The notes beneath the pieces are model-generated. The model was given only the letters and a program-made list of their open reading frames with translations. It was not told the origin of the DNA and made no database searches. A stretch of 60,645 nt of DNA from Symbiodinium natans (Eukaryota; Sar; Dinophyceae; Suessiales; Symbiodiniaceae). The stretch covers positions 785,001 through 845,645 of the forward strand of contig CAJNDS010002646.1 of the NCBI GenBank assembly GCA_905221605.1, written 5' to 3'. Both the position numbers and the translations under genes were made by a program. Positions 31,801 through 41,613 of the stretch are shown here, one piece after another (the first letter of the stretch is position 1; every line of letters begins with the position of its first letter).

Positions 31801-31966
31801 CAGGGGTTAGTTTTATATAGTGATAATTGTGCTTCTTGCGTACTTGAAGAATCATGGGCAATCTTAACTGAGGTTATGCATAGCAAGCACTGCGTCAATA
31901 CTTATCATGGGCTAAAGCCCGAACTCCTCCTCCTACTGCCCATGAGCCACTTGGTTCATGCCGCAG

Positions 31967-32255
31967 GAGGTCGAGGTCGCGCAGTTTCGCCCACATCGCC
32001 GTGGACGCTCATGGTGCCGCTGCGCAAGACGGCAACCGGCGGAGAACAGACCTTGGCCAGACGCACGCTCAGGGACCCAAAAATCCACCTACCAAACGTC
32101 CGGCAGCACGTCGGCGGTTCGCCGACATGGTGGTGGTGGTCCTTACCCGCGCCGGGCTGAACTGCCTCTTCCAACTCTGGCCATCCTGCGTTTTACGCCC
32201 TAAAGCCCAAATTCTAAAGTCTATAGGCTTTGGGGGTCTGGGGTGTAGGGTTTAG
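31967..32255 (+). CDS. Longest exon-like segment, with hydrophobic C-terminal part
   Basis: After CATGCCGCAG the frame reads RSRSRSFAHIAVDAHGAAAQ, DGNRRRTDLGQTHAQGPKNP, PTKRPAARRRFADMVVVVLT and RAGLNCLFQLWPSCVLRP. The basic linker followed by MVVVVLTRAGLNCLFQLW suggests a membrane-proximal region. The exon probably ends near 32200, before telomere-type repeats. Other frames are also open across part of this GC-rich stretch. Confidence 0.4.
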
Positions 32256-32655
32256 GGATACAGCCCGAACCCAAAACCCTAAATCCCTAAATCCTTACTT
32301 GTTTAGGTCTTACACACAATGTAGGATGGGACCCCTATAGGGTGCCCGAAAAACCCCCCAAACCCTAGAACCCCAAAACCCTAAACCCCTAAACCCTCAA
32401 ACCCTCAAACCCTCAAACCCTCAAACCCTCAAACCCTAAAACCCTAAAACCCTCAACCCTAAAACCCTCAACCCTAAACCCCCCCCCCCCCCAAAAAAAA
32501 AAAAAAAACAATAAAATCCCCAAACCCCAAAAAACCCTAAGACCCTCAAACCCTAAAACCCAAAACCCAAAAGCCTAAAACTAAAAGCCTAAAAGCCTAA
32601 AAGCCTAACCCTACCCCCCCCCAAAAAAAAAAAAAAAACAAAACACTAAAAACCC
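32240..32655. repeat. CCCTAAA/CCCTCAA array with C14-A17 type homopolymer pairs
   Basis: CCCTCAA variants cluster at 32392-32470. Two C-run/A-run junctions lie at about 32480-32508 and 32616-32638. Confidence 0.9.
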
Positions 32656-32660
32656 AAAAG

Positions 32661-32732
32661 GCTGCGGTGGTGTTCGTGTTCAGCTGCGTGCTGGCCATTG
32701 CTGAGGGCTGCCAGAAGGACCAAAGCAGCTGA
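32661..32732 (+). CDS. Exon-like segment with membrane helix and stop
   Basis: After CCAAAAG the frame reads AAVVFVFSCVLAIAEGCQKD, then QSS and TGA. VVFVFSCVLAIA is a good hydrophobic core. It may be a last coding exon. Confidence 0.45.
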   Translation, partial: AAVVFVFSCVLAIAEGCQKDQSS

Positions 32733-32811
32733 GTTGAAAACTTTTGGGTTCAGCGTTTAGGGTTTAGGGTTTAGGGGTTTGCATGGTTTCAGGGCGTTCT
32801 CATGTTCTGTG

Positions 32812-32897
32812 ATCCGTGGTGTGCCTCTTTTTAGGGTTAGGTTCCCTTACAGGCCCCTTTCAACCAACAAGGGCACCCCTTTTTATTCCTAGGTAGT
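32812..32897. mobile_element. Introner-like foldback family, diverged copy
   Basis: It shares GGGTTAGGTTCCCTTA, AAGGGCACCC and TTATTCCTAGG with the copies at 40438, 53177 and 59473. The left end is degraded. Confidence 0.5.
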
Positions 32898-33039
32898 TTT
32901 TTCTGTGGTTTAGTGGTTCAGGTGTAGGATGCAGTCAACCTGGTCAACCTTTCCGATTTGTTCAACCCCATCTGTGTGGTCTTCATGTTGATCACGTGCA
33001 CTGCAGAACAAAGCCCCCCACGTTCGAAACCCTAACCCA

Positions 33040-33180
33040 TACACACATGAAACCCTAAACCCGCCCTAAACCTTCAACCCTACACCCTAAGCCCTAAAAC
33101 CCTTAAATCCTCAACCCCGAACCCAAAACCCCAAACCCTAAACCCTGAGCCCTATAACCGATAAATCCGACTTCCCGGAA
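33040..33180. repeat. Degenerate CCCTAAA repeats
   Basis: Short telomere-type words with CCCTGAA and CCCAAAA variants. Confidence 0.7.
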
Positions 33181-33202
33181 GCCCTCCACTTTGCTGTTGC
33201 AG

Positions 33203-33280
33203 GAGCCCTGTCCTCATCCGCCACCCCTTGCCAGCGGCACTGTTCAGGATCTGTTCGAGGACTGGGCCCCCCAATGCTGG
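33203..33280 (+). CDS. Exon-like segment
   Basis: TTTGCTGTTGCAG, a good acceptor, precedes the frame EPCPHPPPLASGTVQDLFED, then WAPQCW. TTTAGGG-type repeats follow. No family is recognised. Confidence 0.45.
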
Positions 33281-33669
33281 TTTGGGGTTTAGGGTTTAGA
33301 GTTTGAGGCTTCAGGGTACCTAAACCTCAAACAGAGCTCCTCTCAATCTCCTGTGGAAGCGCTGTATGAGGGGAGCTATCCCTAGGCAGAGCAATACAAC
33401 GAACAACCTTGGTGACCTGCGTTTGAAACCCTAAACCCTAAACCCTGAACCCTAAAACCTAAACCATAAACCCTAAACCCTAAACCGTGGCCCCGGCAAC
33501 CTCCTGAGCACCAAAGCACTCGAAGCAACCCAGATTTCCAAATGCCTGCACCATGCTTCGTTGTCCGGACCCTATGTTATATCATTGGCCTATTGGCAGT
33601 AAAGTGTGTGTGGTTCCTTAAACCCGAAACCCCAACCTTAAACTTGAAGCTTCTCATCGAAACTTCTAG

Positions 33670-33825
33670 CTCCTGGAAGCTGTTGGTACCTACAAGCATG
33701 TCCTGCAGAACGTTGCAACGCTGGCCTTCTCATTCTCCATGGTCTTCGCGGTGTTCCCAGTGGTCCCCTCAGCAGGAAAGGCAGCATGTGTTTCACAACT
33801 TGCAGAGCATGTTCTTGATTTGTAA
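33670..33825 (+). CDS. Exon-like segment of 51 codons with membrane helix and stop
   Basis: After AACTTCTAG the frame reads LLEAVGTYKHVLQNVATLAF, SFSMVFAVFPVVPSAGKAAC, then VSQLAEHVLDL and TAA. TLAFSFSMVFAVFPVV is a convincing transmembrane helix followed by an amphipathic tail. It reads much better than the overlapping frames on either strand and is probably a C-terminal exon. Confidence 0.5.
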   Translation, partial: LLEAVGTYKHVLQNVATLAFSFSMVFAVFPVVPSAGKAACVSQLAEHVLDL

Positions 33826-33939
33826 TGTTGGACCTGCTTTAATAAGTTACCCCCCCCCCCCTCAACAGTCGCGAGCCTGAATAAAAAAAGACCCCAAACA
33901 GTCGGGGGGGGGGGGGTCCGGAGCCTCCCTAAGCTACCC

Positions 33940-34530
33940 CGCGACCCTGGAAAGGTCGAGGCTTCAGGCTTCAAGTATCCCTTCTTCTCGAGAAAGCTTA
34001 TGCCTTCCTGAAAACCGAAGGACTGAGCCCCTGGCCCCGGGAGACTTGCATTATAGCGGGCCCCCAAACAAAGGTATTAAAGTGTGTCCGGAGGCCTCCG
34101 TAAGGTACCCCCTTTCCGGATATGATTCGCCTATGGAATCATCTAGTTTTAAGTAAGGAATTTATAAAGAAAAGGCGCCCTGAAAAAAGAAGATTGTCGG
34201 AGATCCTGGACAGGTCGAGGAGGGCTTCAAGTATCCCTCCTTCTCGAGAAAGCTTATGCCTTCCTGAAAACCGAAGGACTGAGCCCCTGGCCCCGGGAGA
34301 CTTGCATTATAGCGGGCCCCCAAACAAAGGTATTAAAGTGTGTCCGGAGGCCTCCGTAAGGTACCCCCTTTCCGGATATGATTCGCCTATGGAATCATCT
34401 AGTTTTAAGTAAGGAATTTATAAAGAAAAGGCGCCCTGAAAAAAGAAGATTGTCGGAGATCCTGGACAGGTCGAGGCTTCAGGCTTCAAGTATCTCTCTT
34501 TCTCGAGAAGCTTATGCCTTCCTGACACCC
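33940..34530. repeat. 256-bp tandem repeat, two and a third copies
   Basis: GAGAAAGCTTATGCCTTCCT recurs at ~33990, ~34246 and (one base shorter) ~34505. Units contain GGTCCGGAGG/CCTCCG boxes and TATAGCGGGCCCCC. Open frames starting MIRLWNHLVLSKEFIKKR repeat with the unit and are not independent evidence of a gene. Confidence 0.9.
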
Positions 34531-34739
34531 TCAAAAAACAGTCACGGCCCGAAATCTTTTCATTATAGCGGACCCCCAAAACAAAGGGTCCAGATCCTGA
34601 ATAGCCGGAAAACTTTTCATAATAGCGTCCCCCTAGAATATTGCGGGTGCAACATTAAGGAGCTTGCAGCCTCGCAGTCAACCTACTACTTCACAATTGT
34701 TGAAAGCGTTCTTTTTGCCCATCTCTGTTCTTTGTGAAC

Positions 34740-35290
34740 AAAACCGCCAGTGATCTCTTCAGTTCCAGGGGCTCTTGATGGTCCTCACGGACAAGTGGGG
34801 GGAACTACAGTTGCTAACGGAAAGCGTTTTCGTCAGTACTTTGCTCGGATACTTACAGCCATCTAAAGCGCCACACCCCCACAAAACCTTAAATCTCTGA
34901 GTCATCTCCAGGGGGCTCATGAGTTCATGCGGGTTGGTTTGTTGGGTACCGTGTCTTGGGACGTTTCTGGGCTTCTGAGCCCCGCTCCGCTTCAACCCGG
35001 AAGTCCCCCTACACACTAATCAGCAACCTCAAGAAACATCAGCTGCGACCTAACTTGCCCCACAAACCAAAGCAGACCCGACACCCTAATCCCAAACCCC
35101 CCCCCCCCCCTCAAAGGCCTTGGAGCGCGCTCAAGAGAAACCCTTGAATCAACAACCAGATGAAACGAAACCTCATAAAAACCCACTGACCCCTTTTAAG
35201 CCACCTCAATCGCGCAATCTCCTGACAAACCCCCACGCACTTCCCAAGGTGTTTAGTGTCCATCCCTAAAGACCCACAAGCTCCTGAACT
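34740..35290. other. Unique stretch, no gene assigned
   Basis: Modest open frames exist on both strands (34759-35016 minus, 34956-35147 plus) with no splice or family support. Confidence 0.4.
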
Positions 35291-35293
35291 CAG

Positions 35294-35332
35294 GCTGTGA
35301 TGAGCTTCATATTGTGGCGAAGGGCCCTTTGA
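35294..35332 (+). CDS. Short exon-like segment with stop
   Basis: After CTGAACTCAG the frame reads AVMSFILWRRAL and TGA. Hydrophobic and short. Confidence 0.25.
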   Translation, partial: AVMSFILWRRAL

Positions 35333-35339
35333 CCCATCC

Positions 35340-35545
35340 CCTAAACCCCAAACCCTCAGGGCTTCGAACTCGAAGCCGTAATTATAAACCCTGAAGCCTG
35401 GACCCTCAACCCCCGCAAGCCCTAAGCCCTAAACACTGAAACTCCCGTAAACCTAAACACTAAACCCTAAACCCTAAACCCTGAACCCTAAATCCGAAAC
35501 CCTAAATCGTAAAGCCTAAACCCTAAACCCTAAACCCTAAACCCG
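35340..35545. repeat. CCCTAAA-type array
   Basis: Degenerate to about 35450, cleaner from 35460 to 35545. Confidence 0.85.
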
Positions 35546-35557
35546 AGAAACCCCGAG

Positions 35558-35607
35558 GTGCTCAGCGACCGGGCCATAGCCTGCGGCTCCATCGGGGCGG
35601 CGGCCGG
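35558..35607 (+). CDS. Exon-like segment with donor
   Basis: After CCCCGAG the frame reads VLSDRAIACGSIGAAAG and meets GTGACT. GC-rich and Ala/Gly-rich; no family. Confidence 0.4.
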
Positions 35608-35639
35608 GTGACTCATGCGTTTTTGTTTTTTGTCTTTCT

Positions 35640-35680
35640 GTTGTTTTTTTTTTTTTTTTTTTTTTTGGGGGGGGGGGGGT
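35640..35680. repeat. Poly-T to poly-G junction
   Basis: About 25 T are followed at once by about 13 G. A similar T/G pair lies at 57559-57592. Confidence 0.95.
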
Positions 35681-35976
35681 TGGGTGCAGGGTTTAGGGTT
35701 TAGAGCTTAGGGGGGATTGTTCTTGTGATAGTTTCTGCGATATGAGCGCTGTGAACCCTCAACCCCCCTCATTTAGAGATTAAATTTTGAGTTTAGGGTT
35801 AGGGTCGGGTTTAGAGATTCGAGCTTGGGATAAAGCGCTCAATGCTCCAAAGCCCTAATGCCTAAGTCACAATTTCAACCCACAACTCTAAACCACCAAG
35901 AACACTATTAGGGTGTAGGGTCTAGAACGCCTAAAGCCTCAAACCCCTAAGCACTTCAAACATACAAATCCTAACG

Positions 35977-36083
35977 CCTTGGTAGCACAGTGGTACCCTT
36001 GTTTCATATTTTTGGTTCTGGGTTTCCTTACAAGCAACCCCAAAAGGGTACACTTACCACAATGTAGCTACTGGGCCACAAGG
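35977..36083. mobile_element. Introner-like foldback family with Pol III box resemblance
   Basis: The ends CCTTGGTAGCACAGTGGTAC and CTACTGGGCCACAAGG are inverted. TAGCACAGTGG resembles a Pol III A box and GGTTCTGGGTTTCC a loose B box. Related to the copy at 39217-39322, so a tRNA-derived SINE origin is possible. Confidence 0.5.
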
Positions 36084-36094
36084 AGAAACCCTAA

Positions 36095-36335
36095 CCCTCA
36101 CCATGCCCCCAAAACCCTAAACCCTAACCCTTAACCCCCAAACCCAACTCCTAACCCTACACTTCACTGTGCCCTCAAACCCAAAACCCTGGACCCTCAA
36201 TCCCTAAATCCCTAAACCCGTAAACCCGTAAACCCCTAAACCCCTAAACCCCTAAACCCTAAACCCTAAACCCTAAACCCTAAACCCTAAACCCTAAACC
36301 CTAAACCCCTAAACCCCTAAACCCTAAACCCTGCA
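36095..36335. repeat. CCCTAAA array
   Basis: Includes CCCGTAAA, CCCCTAAA and perfect CCCTAAA sub-blocks. Confidence 0.95.
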
Positions 36336-36352
36336 GCTCACCATGCCCCGAG

Positions 36353-36437
36353 GTCAAGCCCATGCGGACCGTGGTGAGGCTGAGCATCGGGTTCAGCCCG
36401 GGGCTCACAGTGGAAGATTCATGGCTCATAGCTCTTG
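36353..36437 (+). CDS. Exon-like segment
   Basis: After GCCCCGAG the frame reads VKPMRTVVRLSIGFSPGLTV, then EDSWLIAL, and meets GTAGGC. The PMRTVxRL motif recurs in the exon-like segment at 51469 (PMRTVGRLIRV), hinting at related domains. Spaced Arg and hydrophobic residues recall a voltage-sensor-type helix, but this is speculation. Confidence 0.45.
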
Positions 36438-36717
36438 GTAGGCTTTAGGGTCTAGGGTTTAGGGTTAGGCTTTAGGGGTTCAGGGGCTTAGGGTTAGGGG
36501 TTTAGGGTTTAGGGGTTCGGGGTATGTAGGGCTATAACTTGCAGGTTCATGGGCAGCTGTATGCAGGTTTTGGTACCCTAAAGAAGCTCTGTAGATACTG
36601 CTCTGACCTCCCTCCCCTCCCCCCCCCTCCCCCCCCCTTCCCCCTGGAAGCCCCCTTGTTTAAGAACCCTATACTGAAGGATCAGGGGCATGGGGCAGGG
36701 GGTCCCAGAATCTCCAG

Positions 36718-36839
36718 GTGTTTGCATCTACTTGATCGTGGGCGGCATGGGCGTCTTTGCTTTCGGCAGCAATATAAGGCCTCAGACCCTAAACCGCTGG
36801 ACCTTAACACTGTTCAGGGCCTGCATGGTTCCAGGGTAG
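36718..36839 (+). CDS. Exon-like segment with transmembrane helix
   Basis: After GAATCTCCAG the frame reads VCIYLIVGGMGVFAFGSNIR, then PQTLNRWTLTLFRACMVPG and TAG. VCIYLIVGGMGVFAF is a strong membrane helix. A different plus frame is longer here but far less protein-like. Confidence 0.5.
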
Positions 36840-37164
36840 CAGGGTTCAAGAATTCACGTCACTCCCTGCCCGCCCGAGCAGCCCAAGCATGACAGTCCCA
36901 GCTAAGACGATCTCAATCGCTTTACCATGTCAAGGTGTTATAGGGATCTTGCGATTTAGGGCTTGGGAAGTGTTTTATTCGATTCAGTGTCTGAGCTTTT
37001 CAACGCTTCTCCCTAAGCCATTACTGTTCTTAAGTTTATCATCTGGGATCTACGCAATACAGCGTAAGATGCGTAAGAAAGCTTCAGGGGAAACTCGCTT
37101 TCGAGCAGGAAGCTGTCTCTAGCGAGCTTGTCATTGGAGCGGGGGGCCTCAGCCAGCTTGCAGG

Positions 37165-37310
37165 CGTAGGGTTTAGGGTTTATGGTTTAGGGTTGAGGGT
37201 TTAGGGTTTTAGGGTTTTAGGGTTTTAGGGCTTTAGGGTTTTAGGGTATTAGGGTTTTAGGGTTTTAGGGTTTTAGGGTTTAGGGTTTAGGATTTAGGGC
37301 TGAGCAATGC
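37165..37310. repeat. TTTAGGG then TTTTAGGG octamer array
   Basis: Heptamers grade into octamers, as at 3353-3592. Confidence 0.9.
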
Positions 37311-37365
37311 AGGGTTCAAGGTCCAGGCTTAGGCTAAACGGGTTTACGGCGGATGACTGAGGCAG

Positions 37366-37430
37366 GCCCTCCCACAGCTGACCTTTGTCGTGCGGCCCTC
37401 GGCGAAAGGGTGTGCCGCTAAGCTAGCTGG
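37366..37430 (+). CDS. Exon-like segment with GTAGGT donor
   Basis: After TGAGGCAG the frame reads ALPQLTFVVRPSAKGCAAKL, then AG, and meets GTAGGT. Both splice consensus sites are present. Confidence 0.45.
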
Positions 37431-37439
37431 GTAGGTTTG

Positions 37440-38055
37440 GCTTTCGGCGGTTTCCCTAAACCCTAAACCCGAAACCCTAAACCCTAAACCCTAAACCCCT
37501 ACGCCCGTGCGAAAGACACTCCCCAGCCCTCTGTAGAGCTAGCTTGACAGGTCTCAAGGTCCGGGCTTTCAGGTTGGGCTTGTAGGTTTAGGCTTTAGGC
37601 TTTAGGGTTTAGGGTTTAGGGTTTAGGGTTTAGGGTTTAGGGTTTAGTTTTGGGGTTGAGGGCCTCGGAGTAGGACCCTGTTTGTTAGGGGGGCTAATGG
37701 GGTGTAGTAGGTCTAGAGGTTTGGGGCTCCTGCCTTCGGGGTGGGATCCTGTTTGCTTGGGGGTGGGGGGGGGGGGGGGGGGGGGCATCGGTTTCCTGTT
37801 ACATCCCTTTCTAACTAACCCGCAACCTGTAGACCTTAGCCCTTAAGCCTTATACTCATAAACTCTTTTGTTCCCATACTCATGGGTCTTTCTCTGAACC
37901 CTAAACCCTTAACCCTTAAACCCGAAACTCTAAAACCTTAAGCTCAATAACCCTAAACCCTAGTTCCTAAACCCTAAACCCTAACCCCGAAACCCGAAAC
38001 CTTAAACCCTAAACCCTAAACCCTAATTAAACCCTAAACCCTAAACCCTAAACTC
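37440..38055. repeat. Telomere-type blocks with a G20-class tract
   Basis: CCCTAAA units at 37452-37500, TTTAGGG at 37585-37650, a G tract at ~37760-37785 and CCCTAAA at 37900-38055. No exon is convincing in the spacers. Confidence 0.85.
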
Positions 38056-38189
38056 ACGACTAGGGGGACCTCCTGTTAGCACCAACCTGAAAAGCCCTGC
38101 GGGTCCAGCCCTCGCTCGTACAGAGAGTCTGGGCCCACACCCTAGAAACCCTAGAAACCCACGTAGGGTTTATGGGGTTTAGGGTTTAG

Positions 38190-38393
38190 AGCTCTAGCCC
38201 TAAACCCTAAACTCCAAACCCTAAACCCTAAACCCTAAACCCTAAACCCTAAACCCTAAACCCTAAACCCTAAACCCTACAAACCCTAAACCCTACAAAC
38301 CCTACAAACCCTACAAACCCTACAAACCCTACAAACCCTACAAACCCTACAAACCCTACAAACCCTACAAACCCTAAACCCTACAAACCCCTG
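38190..38393. repeat. CCCTAAA array passing into AAACCCTAC 9-mer array
   Basis: Perfect heptamers (38216-38278) are followed by about twelve 9-bp units AAACCCTAC (38278-38393), a third period after the 7- and 8-bp arrays. Confidence 0.95.
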
Positions 38394-38405
38394 AGGGCTC
38401 CTCAG

Positions 38406-38504
38406 GTTGTGGGAGTCTGCTCGCTGCTGCTCGTGGCCATCGTGGGCTTCCCAGCCATCGGCTCCATCGAGCTTCTTTGCACCATGGCCCGGATCTCAGC
38501 CACA
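38406..38504 (+). CDS. Exon-like segment with transmembrane helix
   Basis: After GGGCTCCTCAG the frame reads VVGVCSLLLVAIVGFPAIGS, then IELLCTMARISATL. VCSLLLVAIVGFPAI is a classic membrane helix. TTTGGGG repeats follow at once and no single donor stands out. One of the most convincing coding islands. Confidence 0.55.
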
Positions 38505-38891
38505 CTTTTTGGGGGTTTGGGGTTTAGGGTTTGGGGTTTAGGGTTCAGGGTTTAGGATTTAGGGTTTAGGGTTTCGGGTTTCGGGGGCCTCTTCAAAGCT
38601 TGAAGGATTGCGGGAGTTTAGGGTTTTAGGTTTTGGGGAAGCTATCAACGTAGCCTCAAGCCCTGCACTCTAGAATGCGACACCTCAAGCCCTGCACTCT
38701 CAAATGCGACACGGTTTAGGGTTTAGGGTTGGGGTTTAGGTTTTAGGGTTTGGGGCTTAGGGTTTGAGAATGTTCAGCATAGACCACAGTGCTCGTGCAT
38801 GCGAGCAGGCAGCCCCGACTCGAAACCCATAGTCTGACTGTTCAGTTCCTTCCGGTGCAGAAAGGGGTTTAGGGTTTAGGGTTCAGAGTCA

Positions 38892-39100
38892 GAGCCATCA
38901 GTAAGATCGTCGGCAGGCAGTTGAACTGGAGTTGGTTCAGGGCCGTCCCCTTCCCCGGCGCGTTTCTGCACATGCCGCTCAATCTAAGCCAGAGGAAAAG
39001 CACCGGAGCATTCGGTTTGTCCGTGCAGTGCTCTAGATCGGTTTGGTTAAAAGCATTGTTTTTTCATGCCTTGTTTGGCTACTCTGGAAAGCGAATTTAG
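38892..39100 (+). CDS. Exon-like segment of about 69 codons
   Basis: After GTTCAGAGTCAG the frame reads AISKIVGRQLNWSWFRAVPF, PGAFLHMPLNLSQRKSTGAF, GLSVQCSRSVWLKALFFHAL, then FGYSGKRI and TAG. The length without repeats and the aromatic-rich, balanced composition favour coding. No ATG start, so it would be an internal or last exon. Confidence 0.45.
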
Positions 39101-39216
39101 AACTGAGATTGCTCATCTCTTGAAACCCGGCGTCTAGTTTGCAAACTCCCATATTCAGGCCACATCAACTGAACTTTTCAGGTCTTAGCTGTATCGCCAA
39201 GGGCTAGCTATTGTTT

Positions 39217-39322
39217 AGCCTCCGTAGCCCAGTGGTGCCCTTTACCCTTTTGTTGGTTCAAGGTTCCCTTACCAAGTAACCAACCTCCAAAGAGTGTGCC
39301 CTTATCGTAATATGGTGGCTAC
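39217..39322. mobile_element. Introner-like/SINE-like element
   Basis: It begins TCCGTAGCCCAGTGGTGCCC and ends ATATGGTGGCTACC. TAGCCCAGTGG and GGTTCAAGGTTCC resemble A and B boxes of Pol III promoters. A CCCTAAA array follows immediately, and a 3' fragment (TACTGGGCTACCAAG) recurs at ~39430-39445. Confidence 0.55.
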
Positions 39323-39324
39323 CC

Positions 39325-39397
39325 GAAACCCTAAACCCTAAACCCTAAACCCTAAACCCTAAACCCTAAACCCTAAACCCTAAACCCTAAACCCCCA
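39325..39397. repeat. Perfect CCCTAAA array
   Basis: About ten perfect units placed between a full and a partial SINE-like copy. Confidence 0.95.
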
Positions 39398-39660
39398 ACA
39401 GGGGTGCCCTGATTACAACAGGCTTACACTTACTGGGCTACCAAGTTAAGGCTTTGGGGGCCATACCGCTTTGTAAGGTCTCTGGGCTGAGTTGTTTTGT
39501 TGAGCCTAGGGGCTCCTCAGCCCTGTAAGCCGCAAGTAAACCCTTCAGTAGGGTTTAAGGCCCTAAACCCTAAACCCGAAACCCGAAACCCTAATACCCA
39601 AATACCCTAGTACCCTAAACCCTAAACCCTGGTCGCTTGAAGGCCTGCCCTGGCTTGCAG

Positions 39661-39703
39661 AGAGATATCCGCCCCGTCGTCGTTTGCTGCGCCCGGGAGC
39701 TCG
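39661..39703 (+). CDS. Exon-like segment with strong acceptor
   Basis: CTGGCTTGCAG precedes RDIRPVVVCCAREL, followed by G and GTTTCA. Short but with good context on both sides. Confidence 0.45.
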
Positions 39704-40129
39704 GTTTCAGGACTTTGGGGTTGATTCTTCAAGGGTTTGCAGCCCTAAACCCTAAACCCTAAACCCTAAACCACAAAAAGGGCACAGACCTGAAGGTCAA
39801 CGAAAACCTAAACTGCATGGCTGTTGCTTAGGGTTAGGGCTTGCGGGCTTCAGGGCTGAAGATGCAATGTGGGCCGTTTTAACGCGACAAGTAGCTAAAT
39901 CATGTGTAGATACTTGTAACATATATAAATAGCAACTGACTCTTGCTGTACTTGGTTGCTTGCGCAATTATGTGATACGAGAATTGTCAAAAAAAACAAC
40001 ACAAAGCACTCTCACAATCCCCCCCCCCCCGCCGACTCTCAAAAAAAAAACTAAGGCCAAGCATAAACCCTGAAACCTAAAACAATGCGTCCAAGCATCA
40101 ACCCTGTAGAGTCCAAGCCAACCCTCAAC

Positions 40130-40205
40130 CCTAAACCCTAAACCCCAAACCCGAAACCCTAAACCCGAAACCCTAAACCCTAAACCCTAAACCCTAAACC
40201 CCTGA
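40130..40205. repeat. CCCTAAA/CCCGAAA array
   Basis: About ten units immediately upstream of the exon-like segment at 40221. Confidence 0.9.
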
Positions 40206-40220
40206 TTTGGAGCTCCGAAG

Positions 40221-40308
40221 GTCGGACTGGTGTGTGTTTTCATCGATGCTTTCATTGACACAAAGATCGCCTTTGCACTCACAGGCGGCTCGGATCATAT
40301 GGAACCAG
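40221..40308 (+). CDS. Exon-like segment with hydrophobic helix
   Basis: After GCTCCGAAG the frame reads VGLVCVFIDAFIDTKIAFAL, then TGGSDHMEP. The helix carries Asp and Lys, as pore or transport helices can. TTTAGGG-type repeats follow. Confidence 0.5.
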
Positions 40309-40437
40309 GGTTTGCGGTTTTGGGTTTAGGGTTGAGGGTTACCGGGTTTAGGGTTTAGGGTTTAAGGGGTGCAAGGGAGTGGGGGGGGCCAAGGGACTGA
40401 ACCCTAAACCCCCCCAAAACTCTAGATACACCCTCAT

Positions 40438-40548
40438 CAAGGACCGGGAGTAGGCCCTTTTTTCCGTTTTTTAGGGTTGGGGTTCCCCTATCATCCCCTT
40501 AAAACCAAAAAGGGCACCCTTTTATTCCTAGGCTACTCCCGGGCCTAG
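40438..40548. mobile_element. Introner-like foldback element, full length
   Basis: The ends CAAGGACCGGGAGTAGGCCC and GGCTACTCCCGGGCCTAG are inverted and the length, 111 bp, equals that of 53177-53287. ATCAAGG occurs at both borders (40436-40442 and 40552-40558) and could be an alternative target duplication. Confidence 0.75.
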
Positions 40549-40759
40549 CTTATCAAGGCTTGTGGAGGCCGTGTTTGGGGAATAGGGGCCGTCAAGAGGC
40601 CTTCCCTTGCATGCCCGGAGATCCTTCTGATCAGAACATCTCAAACCCTTTTAAGGTTTGGGGGTTAGGGTTTAGGGTTTAGGGTTTAGGGTTCGAAGCA
40701 CCCCACGGTGACGGCCTTTCAGTCCCCAAAAAGGAGTTTAGGCTGCATAGGCCATGATC

Positions 40760-40850
40760 ACTTGAAGGTTCATGGGCAGTTGATTAATCAGCAGGGTAAT
40801 AAGTACCCTAAACCCTAAACATAATCCCTATTATGGACTGATAGTATAAG
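40760..40850. mobile_element. Chimeric remnant: half of family B, telomere units, half of family A
   Basis: CACTTGAAGGTTCATGGGCA and AATAAGTACC (family B left half) lead into two CCCTAAA units. CATAATCCCTATTATGGACT and AGGGAACATCCC (family A right half) follow. Confidence 0.6.
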
Positions 40851-41416
40851 AGGGAACATCCCAAACTCTAAACCCCAAAGCCGTAAACCCTGACATCTAA
40901 ACCCTGAACCCCTAAACCCTGAACTCTAAACCCTAGACCCTAAATCCTAAAGCTAGGGAGCTGGGGTGCAAGTCTCGCGCGTGAAGGTTGCAGGGTTTGC
41001 AGCTTCGGTTGTAGGAGTTTAGCCGAAACTTTTGGGGGGTTTAGGGCATAGGATTTAGGGTTTAGGGCTTACGGTTTAGGGTTGATGGTTTAAATTTTAG
41101 GAACTAGGGTTTGGGCATGGGATTTTGCTAAGCCCGATAAGCCCTAAGCATTCATGACCGAAACTAACCCTACATGTTCCTCAAACTTCCCTAAATCCCA
41201 AACCCTTTTGCGAATGGCTTTCGTCTCATAACCAAGGTTGTCTCTATGGGACGCTGCTGGAAGTGGGGGTGGTGTTGGCATCAGACCAGAATTCGTGATA
41301 GCTCTACTTGGAGGCTCATGGGTTGATACAAAAAAACACTAGGGACTGTTCGTAAAAGGGGGGAACATCCGAATTTAGAGTTTACAAAACTGAGCCCTAG
41401 ACAGTCAGTGTCCCAG

Positions 41417-41471
41417 CTGTCGGTGCCAGGAGCGCTGGGCTTGTCTTTGGGAGCCTATGCCCGGTGCCCAG
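41417..41471 (+). CDS. Exon-like segment
   Basis: After CAGTGTCCCAG the frame reads LSVPGALGLSLGAYARCP, followed by G and GTTTCG. Hydrophobic, GC-rich. Confidence 0.4.
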
Positions 41472-41613
41472 GTTTCGGGTTTCGGGTTTAGGGTTTAGGG
41501 TTTAGGGTTTAGGGTGAATCGCGAACGTAGACCCCGAACCCCCTTTACGGTCTGAGTAGGCCGTCCCTCGTAAGCCCTAAAACACAAAGCCCCTCAGCAA
41601 AAACCCTCGGGCT

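Noticed and set aside
34122-34737. Frames starting MIRLWNHLVLSKEF
   Set aside because: They recur once per 256-bp tandem unit and have no splice or family support.
39217-39240. Dinoflagellate spliced-leader sequence
   Set aside because: TCCGTAGCC is shared by chance with the leader start; the following bases do not match and belong to the SINE-like element.
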